Of a DNA stretch of 64,000 bases, positions 24,397 through 33,108 are shown piece after piece (position 1 is the first letter of the stretch; the number at the start of each line of letters is the position of its first letter). A model generated the notes under the pieces. It was not told the DNA's origin. It searched no databases and saw only the letters and a list, made by a program, of their open reading frames with translations. Source of the stretch: Anaerolineales bacterium (GTDB lineage Bacteria; Chloroflexota; Anaerolineae; Anaerolineales; Villigracilaceae). A program made the position numbers and the translations under genes. The stretch spans positions 62,001-126,000 of the forward strand of contig JACKAV010000007.1 of NCBI GenBank assembly GCA_020634895.1, in the 5' to 3' direction.

Positions 24397-25572
24397 ATGC
24401 CCTTACGTTTTCTCACCGCAGGCGAATCACATGGACCATCACTAACAACAATACTAGACGGCATCCCTGCTGGGTTGCCATTAACAACGGATATTATCAA
24501 CAAAGAGCTTGCCCGCCGTCAGCAAGGCTACGGCTCTGGCGGACGTATGAAGATCGAAAAAGACACCGTGCAAATTCTCAGCGGCGTGATGGGTGGTGAA
24601 ACCACCGGCGCACCAATTGCGCTCCTCGTGCAAAACGATGACCATGTCAAATGGAAGGGTAAGGCGGTCGAACCGATGACCGCCCCACGCCCGGGTCACG
24701 CGGATTTAACCGGCGCGGTCAAATACGGATACAAAGATTTGCGCCCCGCATTGGAACGAGCCTCCGCGCGTGAGACCACCATGCGCGTTGCGGCTGGCGC
24801 TGTTTGCAAACATTTTCTCGCCCAATTCGGAATCATCGTTGGCGGATACGTATCCGCTATCGGCGGAGTCGAAGCGCAATTTAACGGGAGCAGTTATCAG
24901 TCACGATTTGATGCGGCTGAATCGAGCGATGTCCGCTGTCCCGACGAAGCATCCGCTGAAAAAATGCGCGCTGAAATCGAAAAGACCATCCACGGCAAGA
25001 ATACCCTCGGCGGCGTGCTTGAAATTGTTGCGCTCAATCTTCCTGTTGGCTTGGGAAGTTTCGTGCAATGGGACCGCCGCCTTGAAGCCAAACTGGCAAT
25101 GGCAATTATGAGCGTTCAGGCAATAAAAGGAGTTGAGGTTGGCGATGCTTTCGAGAACGCCAAACGTATTGGCACCGAAGCCCACGACCCGATCAACCTT
25201 CAACCTTCAACTTTCAACCTTCAACGCTCCACCAACCGCGCAGGCGGCACCGAAGGCGGAGTGAGCAACGGACAGCCCATCGTCATCCGCGCCGCGATGA
25301 AACCGATAGCCACCACGCTTCTTCCCCAGCCGACAGTTGATCTTGCTTCAGGGACAGAATCTCCCACCAAATATGAACGCTCCGATTTCTGCCCTGTGCC
25401 GAGAGCTGTTCCGATTCTTGAAGCGATGGTCGCCTTCGTCCTCGCCGATGCCCTGCTCGAAAAGATCGGCGGTGACTCGCTCAATGAAATGAAGCCGCGT
25501 TTTGAAACCCTGCGCAAAGCCACACTTGAAGACTTATCAATGGATAATGTCTCTCACGTATTTTGGGAATAG
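24397..25572 (+). CDS. aroC: chorismate synthase with repeat-derived loop
   Basis: 391 aa. Signatures LTAGESHGPSL, RRQQGYGSGGRM, SGVMGGETTGAPI, RPGHADLTGAVKYGYKDLRPALERASARETTMRVAAGA, TNRAGGTEGGVSNGQPIVIRAAMKP and ERSDFCPVPRAVPILEAMVAFVLADALLEK are all present. FMN-dependent conversion of EPSP to chorismate. Residues about 266-279 (NLQPSTFNLQRST) are encoded by CAACCTT heptamers, placed in the variable loop before the NRAGG motif. Confidence 0.95.
   Translation: MPLRFLTAGESHGPSLTTILDGIPAGLPLTTDIINKELARRQQGYGSGGRMKIEKDTVQILSGVMGGETTGAPIALLVQNDDHVKWKGKAVEPMTAPRPGHADLTGAVKYGYKDLRPALERASARETTMRVAAGAVCKHFLAQFGIIVGGYVSAIGGVEAQFNGSSYQSRFDAAESSDVRCPDEASAEKMRAEIEKTIHGKNTLGGVLEIVALNLPVGLGSFVQWDRRLEAKLAMAIMSVQAIKGVEVGDAFENAKRIGTEAHDPINLQPSTFNLQRSTNRAGGTEGGVSNGQPIVIRAAMKPIATTLLPQPTVDLASGTESPTKYERSDFCPVPRAVPILEAMVAFVLADALLEKIGGDSLNEMKPRFETLRKATLEDLSMDNVSHVFWE
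25193..25229. repeat. heptamer repeat array inside aroC
   Basis: Five or so CAACCTT/CAACTTT units in frame, translated as NLQPSTFNLQR. Confidence 0.75.
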
Positions 25573-25574
25573 CC

Positions 25575-27062
25575 ATGCCGCACATCTTCCTTTATGGTCC
25601 GCCTGGAACGGGTAAATCTACAATTGGCAAGATCCTTGCTCGTAAGCTAAAGATTCCATACTATGACCTTGACCGTGAAGTCGAAATTAATATAGGTAAA
25701 CGTATTTCAGACATCATGGCTCAGGAAGGTGAGGAGATGTTCCGTGCCTACGAATCTTCCGCTCTAAAGAGTTTTGTTGGTGTAAAGGATAGTGTCATCG
25801 CACTTGGAGGCGGCGCGTTGCTGCGTGAATCAAATCGTTTTATCGCTGAACGCGAGGGCAAAGTTCTATTGCTCATGGCAGAACTGCCAACTTTGCTTGA
25901 ACGTGTTCAACGTGACCCAGGTAAACGTCCGCTGATTGCGGGTGACTTGAAGAACAAACTCACTGCCTTGCTCGAAAAGCGCAAAGAGCATTACAACTCG
26001 TTTCCGCTGCAACATCATGTCGATAATAAGCCCGCCGAACAAAATGCACGCGAAGCGCAGATCAAACTTGGTAGGCATCATCTCTCTGCCATGGGTGAAT
26101 ACGATGTCCTCGTAGGGCAGATTGGCAATCCGCCTTTTGGCAATCTCATCGTTACCGATGAAAATGTGGCAAAGCATCATCTTGAAAAATTCGGCGACAT
26201 AAAATCCGTCATCGTGCCTGCGGGCGAAGAGCATAAAAATCTCGAAACCGTTTCGTACCTATGGAAAGCCTTCCTTGAAAATGAACTTGATCGCAAGAGT
26301 ACCGTCATTGCCCTCGGAGGCGGCGTCATCGGCGATATGACCGGCTTTGCCGCGTCCACTTACATGCGCGGCATCGATTGGATCGGCATCCCCACGACCC
26401 TCCTTTCGATGGTGGATGCATCTGTGGGCGGCAAGACTGGATTTGACTTGCCGGAAGGAAAAAACCTCATCGGCTCTTTTCATCCGCCGAAACTGGTCAT
26501 TGCAGACCCAAGCCTTTTGCTTACGCTGACAGATCGTGAGCTGCGCTCCGGCATGGCGGAAGTGGTGAAACACGGCATCATCTCAGACCCGGAACTCTTC
26601 GCCATGTGTCAGCGCGGCATGGACTGGGTGAAAGCGAATCTTGAAGATGTGGTCAATCACGCGATGGCGGTGAAGATTCAAGTCATCGAAGAAGACCCGT
26701 ATGAAAAAGGAATCCGCGCAAAGTTGAATTTGGGTCACACCGTTGGTCATGCTGTGGAACTTGTCAGCAAGTTTGAGCTAAGACATGGCGAGGCAATTGC
26801 CATTGGCACAGCGGCTGAGGCGAGGTACGCGGCTCGGGTTGGGTTGGCAAGCCAAAGCACGGTCGAGGCGATTGAGTCCACGTTTGAGGCGTTGGGACTG
26901 CCCATCCATATCCCCGAAGAAATGCCGCGAGATGAAATCATCCAAGCCATGCGGATGGATAAAAAGAAGAATGCAAAGTCGATTCGGTTTGCGTTGCCGG
27001 TGGAAATTGGTAAAGTTGAATTAGTGAACGTAGATGATTTGGAATCAGTGATAAGTGAATAG
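25575..27062 (+). CDS. aroKB: fused shikimate kinase / 3-dehydroquinate synthase
   Basis: 495 aa from the ATG at 25575, 2 nt after the aroC stop. N-terminal shikimate kinase (P-loop GPPGTGKST, DLDREVE, ALGGGALL, RDPGKRPL) to about residue 165; C-terminal 3-dehydroquinate synthase (VPAGEEHKNLETVSYLW, ALGGGVIGDMTGFAASTYMRGI, IPTTLLSMVDASVGGKTG, NLIGSFHPP, RSGMAEVVKHGII, NLGHTVGHAVE, MDKKKN). Catalyses two non-consecutive steps of the pathway. AroK-AroB fusions are known, for instance in Thermotoga. The C-terminus (LESVISE) lies in a GTGATAAGTGAATAGTGAT repeat-like stretch. Confidence 0.93.
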   Translation: MPHIFLYGPPGTGKSTIGKILARKLKIPYYDLDREVEINIGKRISDIMAQEGEEMFRAYESSALKSFVGVKDSVIALGGGALLRESNRFIAEREGKVLLLMAELPTLLERVQRDPGKRPLIAGDLKNKLTALLEKRKEHYNSFPLQHHVDNKPAEQNAREAQIKLGRHHLSAMGEYDVLVGQIGNPPFGNLIVTDENVAKHHLEKFGDIKSVIVPAGEEHKNLETVSYLWKAFLENELDRKSTVIALGGGVIGDMTGFAASTYMRGIDWIGIPTTLLSMVDASVGGKTGFDLPEGKNLIGSFHPPKLVIADPSLLLTLTDRELRSGMAEVVKHGIISDPELFAMCQRGMDWVKANLEDVVNHAMAVKIQVIEEDPYEKGIRAKLNLGHTVGHAVELVSKFELRHGEAIAIGTAAEARYAARVGLASQSTVEAIESTFEALGLPIHIPEEMPRDEIIQAMRMDKKKNAKSIRFALPVEIGKVELVNVDDLESVISE

Positions 27063-27079
27063 TGATCGGTGAGGTGAGA

Positions 27080-27508
27080 ATGAAGATTTTAGTTTTGCAC
27101 GGACCGAATTTGAACTTGCTTGGTACGCGTGAACCGGAAGTATACGGCTCAATGACATTGGAAGACATCAACCAAAAGATGATCGCGCTTGGAAAAGAGT
27201 TGGGCGCGGAAGTGACCTGCCTGCAATCGAATCACGAAGGCGCGTTGATCGATGCCCTGCACGATGCGCGGACGTGGGCTGTGGGTGTGGTCTTTAACCC
27301 CGGCGGATACACTCATACCTCGGTGGCGCTGCGTGATGCGATCTCCGCGATTGTGATTCCGGTGATTGAAGTACATCTTTCCAATGTATATGCACGCGAA
27401 GAGTTTCGGCATGTCTCTTTTGTCTCGGCTGTGTGCAAAGGAAAAGTGACCGGCTTTGGTTGGCGTTCGTATGAGTTGGGGTTGCGCGGGCTGGTTGATC
27501 TGCTATAA
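27080..27508 (+). CDS. aroQ: type II 3-dehydroquinate dehydratase
   Basis: 142 aa from the ATG at 27080 (GAGGTGAG upstream); a GTG at 27062 overlaps aroKB. Type II signature: VLHGPNLNLLGTREPEVYG (catalytic Tyr), QSNHEGALIDALHDAR, VFNPGGYTHTSVALRDAI (Asn and His ligands), EVHLSNVYAREEFRHVS. Dehydrates 3-dehydroquinate in the third step of the pathway. Last gene of the aro operon. Confidence 0.95.
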   Translation: MKILVLHGPNLNLLGTREPEVYGSMTLEDINQKMIALGKELGAEVTCLQSNHEGALIDALHDARTWAVGVVFNPGGYTHTSVALRDAISAIVIPVIEVHLSNVYAREEFRHVSFVSAVCKGKVTGFGWRSYELGLRGLVDLL

Positions 27509-27547
27509 ACGAATCCATCCGTTAATAAATCCTTTTGCAAATTGGGT

Positions 27548-27556
27548 TGATATAAT
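27548..27556 (+). promoter_or_regulatory. extended -10 for leaderless esterase gene
   Basis: TGATATAAT ends 6 nt before the GTG start at 27563; no Shine-Dalgarno is present. Confidence 0.5.
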
Positions 27557-27562
27557 CAAAAC

Positions 27563-28345
27563 GTGAACACCCAAATCATTCCTACAACTGAACCCTTCTT
27601 ATTGCCCGGCAATCGCACGGGCATTTTGCTTGTGCATGGCTTTACCGGCGCACCCAAAGAAATGCGTTGGATGGGCGACTACCTGAATGAACAAGGCTAT
27701 ACCTGTTTGGGCATTCGTTTAGCCGGGCATGGCACCACTCCGGAAGATATGATCCGCTCGCGCTGGACGGATTGGACGGCTTCAGTAGAAGATGGCTACA
27801 ACCTTCTGCGCGGCATGACCGACCGAATCTTTTTGGTTGGGCTTTCGATGGGCGGCGTGCTTTCGCTGCTCATGTCCACACGGCTGGACGTGGCGGGCGT
27901 GGTGGCGATGTCCACGCCGTATGCGCTGCCGAAGGATGAGAAAGATTACTCGCCGGAATATATTGAGCTTTACAGCCGCTTTGTAAAATTTTTGCCGAAG
28001 TCTGCTGAAGTGCCGGGGGAAAGTTGGTTCGATAAAGAGGCATTTAAAAGCCATATTTCGTACCCGCAGAATCCCATTCGCTCGATTGCAGAGATGAAAC
28101 GCCTTATCCTTGCCACGCGTGAGGCATTGCCTCAAGTGACCAAGCCTGTGCTGCTCATACACTCAAAGAACGACAAGTATGTACTGCCGGAAAATGTTGA
28201 GCGGCTCTATGATGGGTTGGTGAATGCCAAAGATAAGACAAAAGCCTATGTGGTCGAAGCAGGTCACGTTGTCACGCGCGATGCGGCTCGTCATCAGGTC
28301 TTCGAACTGGCGCGGGATTTTATCCGTAGAGTAGAAAATAAGTAA
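27563..28345 (+). CDS. alpha/beta hydrolase (Est30-like carboxylesterase)
   Basis: 260 aa, GTG start that coincides with the expected transcription start. LLVHGFTGAPKEM (oxyanion loop), nucleophile elbow GLSMGG, acid in HSKNDKYV and His in EAGHVVTRD, as in Geobacillus Est30-type carboxylesterases and monoacylglycerol lipases. Cytoplasmic, no signal peptide. Forms a tight plus-strand series with the following MFS, MBL and quinate-dehydrogenase-like genes. Confidence 0.88.
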   Translation: MNTQIIPTTEPFLLPGNRTGILLVHGFTGAPKEMRWMGDYLNEQGYTCLGIRLAGHGTTPEDMIRSRWTDWTASVEDGYNLLRGMTDRIFLVGLSMGGVLSLLMSTRLDVAGVVAMSTPYALPKDEKDYSPEYIELYSRFVKFLPKSAEVPGESWFDKEAFKSHISYPQNPIRSIAEMKRLILATREALPQVTKPVLLIHSKNDKYVLPENVERLYDGLVNAKDKTKAYVVEAGHVVTRDAARHQVFELARDFIRRVENK

Positions 28346-28370
28346 GTCGTGTTTTCATCAAAGAGGAAAC

Positions 28371-29498
28371 TTGAATCGCAATTTGTTTTTCATCGCGGCT
28401 GCTTTGCTGCTTTGGGGTTTTGGCGAGGGGATGTTCTTTAACTTTGTGCCGATCTATCTTGATGTTGAATTTCTTTTGAGCAAGTATGAGATCGGATTGA
28501 TCCTTGGCGCGTTCGGCTTTTCGATGGCGATCACGCACATCCCTGCCGGGCGCATGGCGGACCGTTTTGGGCGCAGACCTTTGCTTTGGGTCGCATGGGT
28601 GCTTGGCTTGGTCTCGACTGCATTGATGGCTTTTGCACAGTCACTGCCGTTGTTTCTGGTTGGACTGTTCGCCTACGGCTTGACCGCTTTTGTTTCATCG
28701 CCATTGAGCAGTTACGTGACCGCCGCCCGCGGAGAAATACCGGTCGGCACGGTGCTTTCTCTGACAACGGCGACCTTTGCGACTGGCATGGTGCTGGGAC
28801 CTGTCACCGGCGGCTGGATTGGCGACCATTATGGAATGCGGATGAGTTTTTACGTGGCGGCGTTCGTGTTCATCTTTTCGAATCTGTTCATATTCTTTAT
28901 CAAACGCCAGCCCGTGGATCATCAAGACCCCGATGCTCCTCCGCAAAGTTTGCGGGATAACAAAGGTTTCATCACTTTGATGGGCGTTCTTGCGTTTGCG
29001 ATTTTTTCGATGTACCTTGCCCAGCCGCTTACGCCGAATTTCCTTGAAGATGTGCGCGGACTTTCCCTAAGCCAGACGGGTTGGGTCTTCACGGCAGGCG
29101 CATTGGGAAATTCATTGATGGCAATCACGCTCAGTCGTACCAATCCCCGCTATGGATTTTTATACGCACAAGGGCTGGTTATTCTCTTCGCCGCTTTTAT
29201 TTGGAAGGGATCGGCGCTTCCTCTTTTGGCGCTCGGCTATTTTCTGCTTGGCGGTTTCCGCGCCGGGCGTCCGATGGCGTTGGCTCAGGCTCGCGATCTG
29301 GTGCATGATTCTCAGATGGGAATTGCCTACGGTATTATGGAAACCATTAGCTCGATCATCTTTATTATTACGCCGCCTATTGCGGGGTATTTATTCGAGC
29401 TGGACCCGATGGTCGTCTATCCACTTGCTATCGCCATGATTGTGGTATCCATCGCTGTCAGTTCGATCTTCCTTCCTCGAAAGGTTGTCTATGCTTGA
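28371..29498 (+). CDS. MFS transporter
   Basis: 375 aa with a TTG start (AAGAGGAAAC upstream). About eleven to twelve hydrophobic helices; the MFS loop 2-3 signature appears as GRMADRFGRRPLLW. Substrate unknown; drug or metabolite efflux is typical for this size. The stop overlaps the following MBL gene by 8 nt. Confidence 0.85.
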   Translation: MNRNLFFIAAALLLWGFGEGMFFNFVPIYLDVEFLLSKYEIGLILGAFGFSMAITHIPAGRMADRFGRRPLLWVAWVLGLVSTALMAFAQSLPLFLVGLFAYGLTAFVSSPLSSYVTAARGEIPVGTVLSLTTATFATGMVLGPVTGGWIGDHYGMRMSFYVAAFVFIFSNLFIFFIKRQPVDHQDPDAPPQSLRDNKGFITLMGVLAFAIFSMYLAQPLTPNFLEDVRGLSLSQTGWVFTAGALGNSLMAITLSRTNPRYGFLYAQGLVILFAAFIWKGSALPLLALGYFLLGGFRAGRPMALAQARDLVHDSQMGIAYGIMETISSIIFIITPPIAGYLFELDPMVVYPLAIAMIVVSIAVSSIFLPRKVVYA

Positions 29499-30126
29499 GA
29501 TCATTTCATTTACTCTTGGACCCGCACAAACCAACGCTTATCTCGTCGCTGACCCCGAAACGAAAGAAGCGGTTGTCGTTGATCCCTCATGGGATGGGCA
29601 CATCATCTACAAGGCAGCGCAGGAACGCGGATGGCGCATCGGTCACCTTTGGTATACGCACGCGCATTTCGATCATATCGGCGGCGCGGCTGCCATTGCC
29701 GATGCAATGAATCCGCTGCCGCATGTGGCGCTTCATCCCGAAGACCATGTCCTTTGGCGCGCGGGCGGCGGCGCGGCAGTCTTCGGTTTCGATATCGATC
29801 CCGGTCCCGAACCGACCATCGACTTTGTCCACGGTATGAAAATGAAACTCGGCTCGAACGAGTTCGAAGTCCGCTTTACACCGGGGCACACGAGAGGTCA
29901 CTGCGTTTTGTATAACGAAAAAGAAAAAATATGTTTCTGCGGCGATTTGATCTTCAACGAAAGCGTCGGTCGTGTTGACCTGCCCGGCGGCGATTGGGAC
30001 GCGTTGGAAAAAAGCATCCGCGAGCAAATTTACACCATGCCCGACGATACCATCCTGCTTTCCGGTCACGGTCCGCAAACCACCGTTGGGCATGAAAAGA
30101 AAAACAATCCATTCGTAAGCGAGTAA
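29491..30126 (+). CDS. MBL-fold hydrolase (glyoxalase II-like)
   Basis: 211 aa from the ATG at 29491, overlapping the MFS gene end. Metallo-beta-lactamase motif THAHFDHIGG, then PGHTRGHC, CGDLIFNESVGRVDLPGG and SGHGPQTTVGHEK: full set of metal ligands. Resembles hydroxyacylglutathione hydrolase-like proteins that lack the GloB C-terminal domain, so a thioester hydrolase is likely but the substrate is not known. Confidence 0.88.
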   Translation: MLEIISFTLGPAQTNAYLVADPETKEAVVVDPSWDGHIIYKAAQERGWRIGHLWYTHAHFDHIGGAAAIADAMNPLPHVALHPEDHVLWRAGGGAAVFGFDIDPGPEPTIDFVHGMKMKLGSNEFEVRFTPGHTRGHCVLYNEKEKICFCGDLIFNESVGRVDLPGGDWDALEKSIREQIYTMPDDTILLSGHGPQTTVGHEKKNNPFVSE

Positions 30127-30134
30127 GAGGGAAG

Positions 30135-31025
30135 ATGAAACGAGCAGTTGGCATCAGTCTTGGAAGTTCGAAACGCGATAAGAAAGTTACCGTCGATCTC
30201 AACGGCGTGGAGATTCAGGTCGAGCGCATCGGTACCGATGGCGACGTGGAAAAGGCTCGTCAACTTTATTTGGATCTGGATGGCAAAGTGGATGCCTTCG
30301 GCGTGGGCGGCGTGGATTTATACCTGCGCCTCGGCCAAAAGGAGTATCCGCTTCATGCTGCGCTCAAGCTTGTCTCTGGTGTGACGCAGACTCCACTCTG
30401 TGACGGCCGCGGACTCAAGCACACCCTCGAGCGTCGCGTTTTTGAATTGGCAAAAGCCGAGTTGGGCGATATCCGCTTCAAGCAGGCATTCATCCCTGTC
30501 GCTGTGGATCGGCTTGGGCTTGCCGAAGCCGTTGCCGACGTCTCAGATAAGATCGTCTCTGGTGACTTGATGGTGGCATTGGGAGTTCCAATCCCGCTTT
30601 ATGGAATCCCATCCTTCAAGCGCGTTGCGCGAGTCATGCTGCCTATTGTCAGTCACTTTCCCATGAGTATGATTTTCTACGGCAGTGACGGTGCCGAACA
30701 TGAACCGAAATACGTGAAATATTTTGAAGAGTCTGATCTCATCGCCGGGGATTTTCTCTTCATGCGCAAGTACATGCCGAAGAGTCTGGCAGGCAAAACC
30801 GTCGTGACGAACACAACTACCGAGGAGAATATCGCCCTACTTAAAGAAAGAGGCGTAAAGACCGTCACCACCACCACGCCGCGCTACGACGGTCGCTCCT
30901 TCGGCACGAACACCACCGAAGCCATGCTCACCGCCTACGCCGGCAAGGGGAGAAGATTATCTGATGATGAGTTGAATGGCTTGATAGACGAGTTGGGGTT
31001 GCGACCGAGTGTGATGCAGTTGTAA
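30135..31025 (+). CDS. conserved protein, quinate 5-dehydrogenase-like annotation family
   Basis: 296 aa. The start MKRAVGISLGSSKRDKKVTVDLNG and VDAFGVGGVDLYL.. resemble a family present in Deinococcus-Thermus, Firmicutes and Chloroflexota that databases often label quinate 5-dehydrogenase. I do not see a standard GxGxxG dinucleotide motif and would not trust the enzymatic name. Soluble, alpha/beta. It lies 8 nt after the MBL gene, in the same run. A functional link to the aro operon is possible but rests only on the label. Confidence 0.55.
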   Translation: MKRAVGISLGSSKRDKKVTVDLNGVEIQVERIGTDGDVEKARQLYLDLDGKVDAFGVGGVDLYLRLGQKEYPLHAALKLVSGVTQTPLCDGRGLKHTLERRVFELAKAELGDIRFKQAFIPVAVDRLGLAEAVADVSDKIVSGDLMVALGVPIPLYGIPSFKRVARVMLPIVSHFPMSMIFYGSDGAEHEPKYVKYFEESDLIAGDFLFMRKYMPKSLAGKTVVTNTTTEENIALLKERGVKTVTTTTPRYDGRSFGTNTTEAMLTAYAGKGRRLSDDELNGLIDELGLRPSVMQL

Positions 31026-31034
31026 TCGAGGATA

Positions 31035-31063
31035 TTGCCTTCCCCGATAATTTGACCTATACT
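31035..31063 (+). promoter_or_regulatory. promoter of the SEFIR-STAND-rSAM cassette
   Basis: TTGCCT (31035-31040), 17-nt spacer, TATACT (31058-31063). The predicted start near 31070 leaves a leader of about 115 nt. Confidence 0.5.
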
Positions 31064-31185
31064 AAGAAACGGGCATTCTTTAGTGGTTAAAGCAAGAGAT
31101 AAAACTTAAAAATTGTTTTGGGTAGCTGCCGGGTTTGTGAAGTCCATCCTGTTTTCAAAATTCCGATACAGATTCGAGGAAAGGG

Positions 31186-33096
31186 ATGATGGTAATCCAG
31201 CCGCCAAAAGTATTTGTCTCCTATTCTTGGGATGATGACGAACATCAAGAGTGGGTGCGGTCATTTGCGTCTCGTTTAAGGGCAGATGGGGTGGATGCAC
31301 GGCTTGATAAGTGGCATACAGGTCCGGGTGACAACACCCCTGAATTTATGGAACGGGAAGTACGGGGAAGCGACTTTGTCCTTTGTGTTTGCACTCCGCG
31401 TTACAAGGAAAGATTTGATGCACGTAAAGGGGGAGTAGGGTATGAAGGCGGGCTTTTAACCGGCGAGTCTCTTGTTGACCGCAACCAGCAAAAAATAATT
31501 CCAGTTTTACGAGGGGATGAATGGAAATATTCTGCGCCAGCCTGGCTGCTTGGAATTTATTACGTTGACCTGAGAGGGGACCCATATATCGAAAAGAATT
31601 ATGGTGAGCTTTTGGCAACGCTCCTCGATAGGCGGGAGCAGGCTCCACCCATTGGGGGAATCGCAACGAGCGGCAAAAAGCCAAAAACAGACTCTGAATT
31701 TGTAAACAGAAAGATCGAATTAGCTACACTTGATCCCAATAAACTTCACAAAACCTATTGGCAATGCGCGTTGATCAGCGCCCCTACAGGATACGGGAAG
31801 ACCCGCCTCGTAAAACGCCTGATGGAGGGTATTCAGGGCAACGTTGAATTGAATGATGATTGGGTTTGCGTGTATGTTGATATGCGCGAATGTAAAGATT
31901 CGGATTACGCAATCCGATATCTGGTGGAACAAATAACGGGGTCGCCAGTTACAAGCGATATGGATGATAAAAGGCTTAATGATCTGGTTTGCTCCCATAT
32001 CCTCGAAAAGTTGAGCATATCTCCCAAAGACGGCACATCGCGGCGTATTCTGCTTGTTATAGATTCCATTGATTTTGTTAATTCCAAAACGGTCGAGTGG
32101 TTTTCATCAGTTCTGCATGATGTTATTGTGAATTCGTATGCTGATTACGAAAAGAACAACCCGGCATTAATAGTCCGGGTTTTGCTTGTTGGAACCGATA
32201 CGGAGACCTTCTGGGTAAATTACCGAAATTGGGAAGAGGCATCGCAGAAGTATCGGCTAAAACCGCCGCAAATGTTGACCTTGTCCGCTTTTGACGACCT
32301 GCCTGTACAGGAACTTGTCCAATATAGGGCGGCAAAAGATAATATCTCTTTGGAAAATTCTGTTATTGAGGAAATTTCATACGAATTACAGTATTTGAGC
32401 GGCGGACACCCTGAGGTGGTGACCGATATTTTGGAGGAATTGGCGCTTAGGAGATTCAGGCAATATAAGGATTATTTCAAAGATTATCGTGAACAACTGA
32501 TCAAGAACTATATCTCCGGTGTCGCTAAAAAAGTTTTGCGTCAATTCCCCTTGCCGCAGGCGCAGAAGGATATAAAAACAGTCTGTGCTTTCAGGCTTAT
32601 CAATTTGAACACTCTCCAAAATTTGCGGAGGGAAAATCTGGTGCTTGAGTTGATGGATATTAGTTTCCTTGGAAAGTTATGTAAATTCAATATCCTCAAG
32701 CCTCCGAACGCTGAAAAGCTTTTTTATCACGATGATATTATTCGCCGCATTTTATACCTCGATCTGGCTCATGGACTTGGCAAGGATGATGAGCACATCC
32801 AGAATATACATCGATGCGCCAGATCTTTATACTGTGAATTGATGCAGTCCAGCCACCATAGCCTGCACTTGTTCTTTGTAGAGTGGTTGTTTCATTCTCT
32901 ACAGGTTACCGGGCTTTCAAATGAAGATATTATCTCGGAATGGAAGGTATTGTTGGCTGCGATCAACCACAGCGAGCTTCCTTTGGATGATATCAAACAT
33001 GCCATCATTGAGAAATTAAACAATGACGGTGACGTAAAATATTTGTTCCACGAGCGCTATGGTTCGCGGGACTTTTCTCCGTTGTTCGAATCTTGA
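31186..33096 (+). CDS. SEFIR/TIR-domain STAND NTPase
   Basis: 636 aa, ATG at 31186 with GAGGAAAGG upstream. Residues 8-140 are a SEFIR/TIR-like domain: VFVSYSWDDDEHQEWVRSFA, GVDARLDKWH, ERE and SDFVLCVCTPRYKERF. A P-loop ATPase follows: Walker A A199-T206 (APTGYGKT), Walker B LLVID293SID, and a conserved-looking GGHPEVVTDILEEL helical segment typical of STAND NTPases. The C-terminal 200 residues are helical without a recognised repeat. SEFIR/TIR + STAND proteins are known as signal-transducing NTPases in bacterial conflict systems. First gene of a three-gene cassette; the next starts 12 nt after its stop. Confidence 0.82.
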   Translation: MMVIQPPKVFVSYSWDDDEHQEWVRSFASRLRADGVDARLDKWHTGPGDNTPEFMEREVRGSDFVLCVCTPRYKERFDARKGGVGYEGGLLTGESLVDRNQQKIIPVLRGDEWKYSAPAWLLGIYYVDLRGDPYIEKNYGELLATLLDRREQAPPIGGIATSGKKPKTDSEFVNRKIELATLDPNKLHKTYWQCALISAPTGYGKTRLVKRLMEGIQGNVELNDDWVCVYVDMRECKDSDYAIRYLVEQITGSPVTSDMDDKRLNDLVCSHILEKLSISPKDGTSRRILLVIDSIDFVNSKTVEWFSSVLHDVIVNSYADYEKNNPALIVRVLLVGTDTETFWVNYRNWEEASQKYRLKPPQMLTLSAFDDLPVQELVQYRAAKDNISLENSVIEEISYELQYLSGGHPEVVTDILEELALRRFRQYKDYFKDYREQLIKNYISGVAKKVLRQFPLPQAQKDIKTVCAFRLINLNTLQNLRRENLVLELMDISFLGKLCKFNILKPPNAEKLFYHDDIIRRILYLDLAHGLGKDDEHIQNIHRCARSLYCELMQSSHHSLHLFFVEWLFHSLQVTGLSNEDIISEWKVLLAAINHSELPLDDIKHAIIEKLNNDGDVKYLFHERYGSRDFSPLFES

Positions 33097-33108
33097 TGGA
33101 GGATGACC

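Noticed and set aside
18945..25229. CRISPR-like array in the aro region
   Set aside because: The repeats are 7-nt units without regular spacers, in both orientations, and partly inside genes; no cas gene is present.
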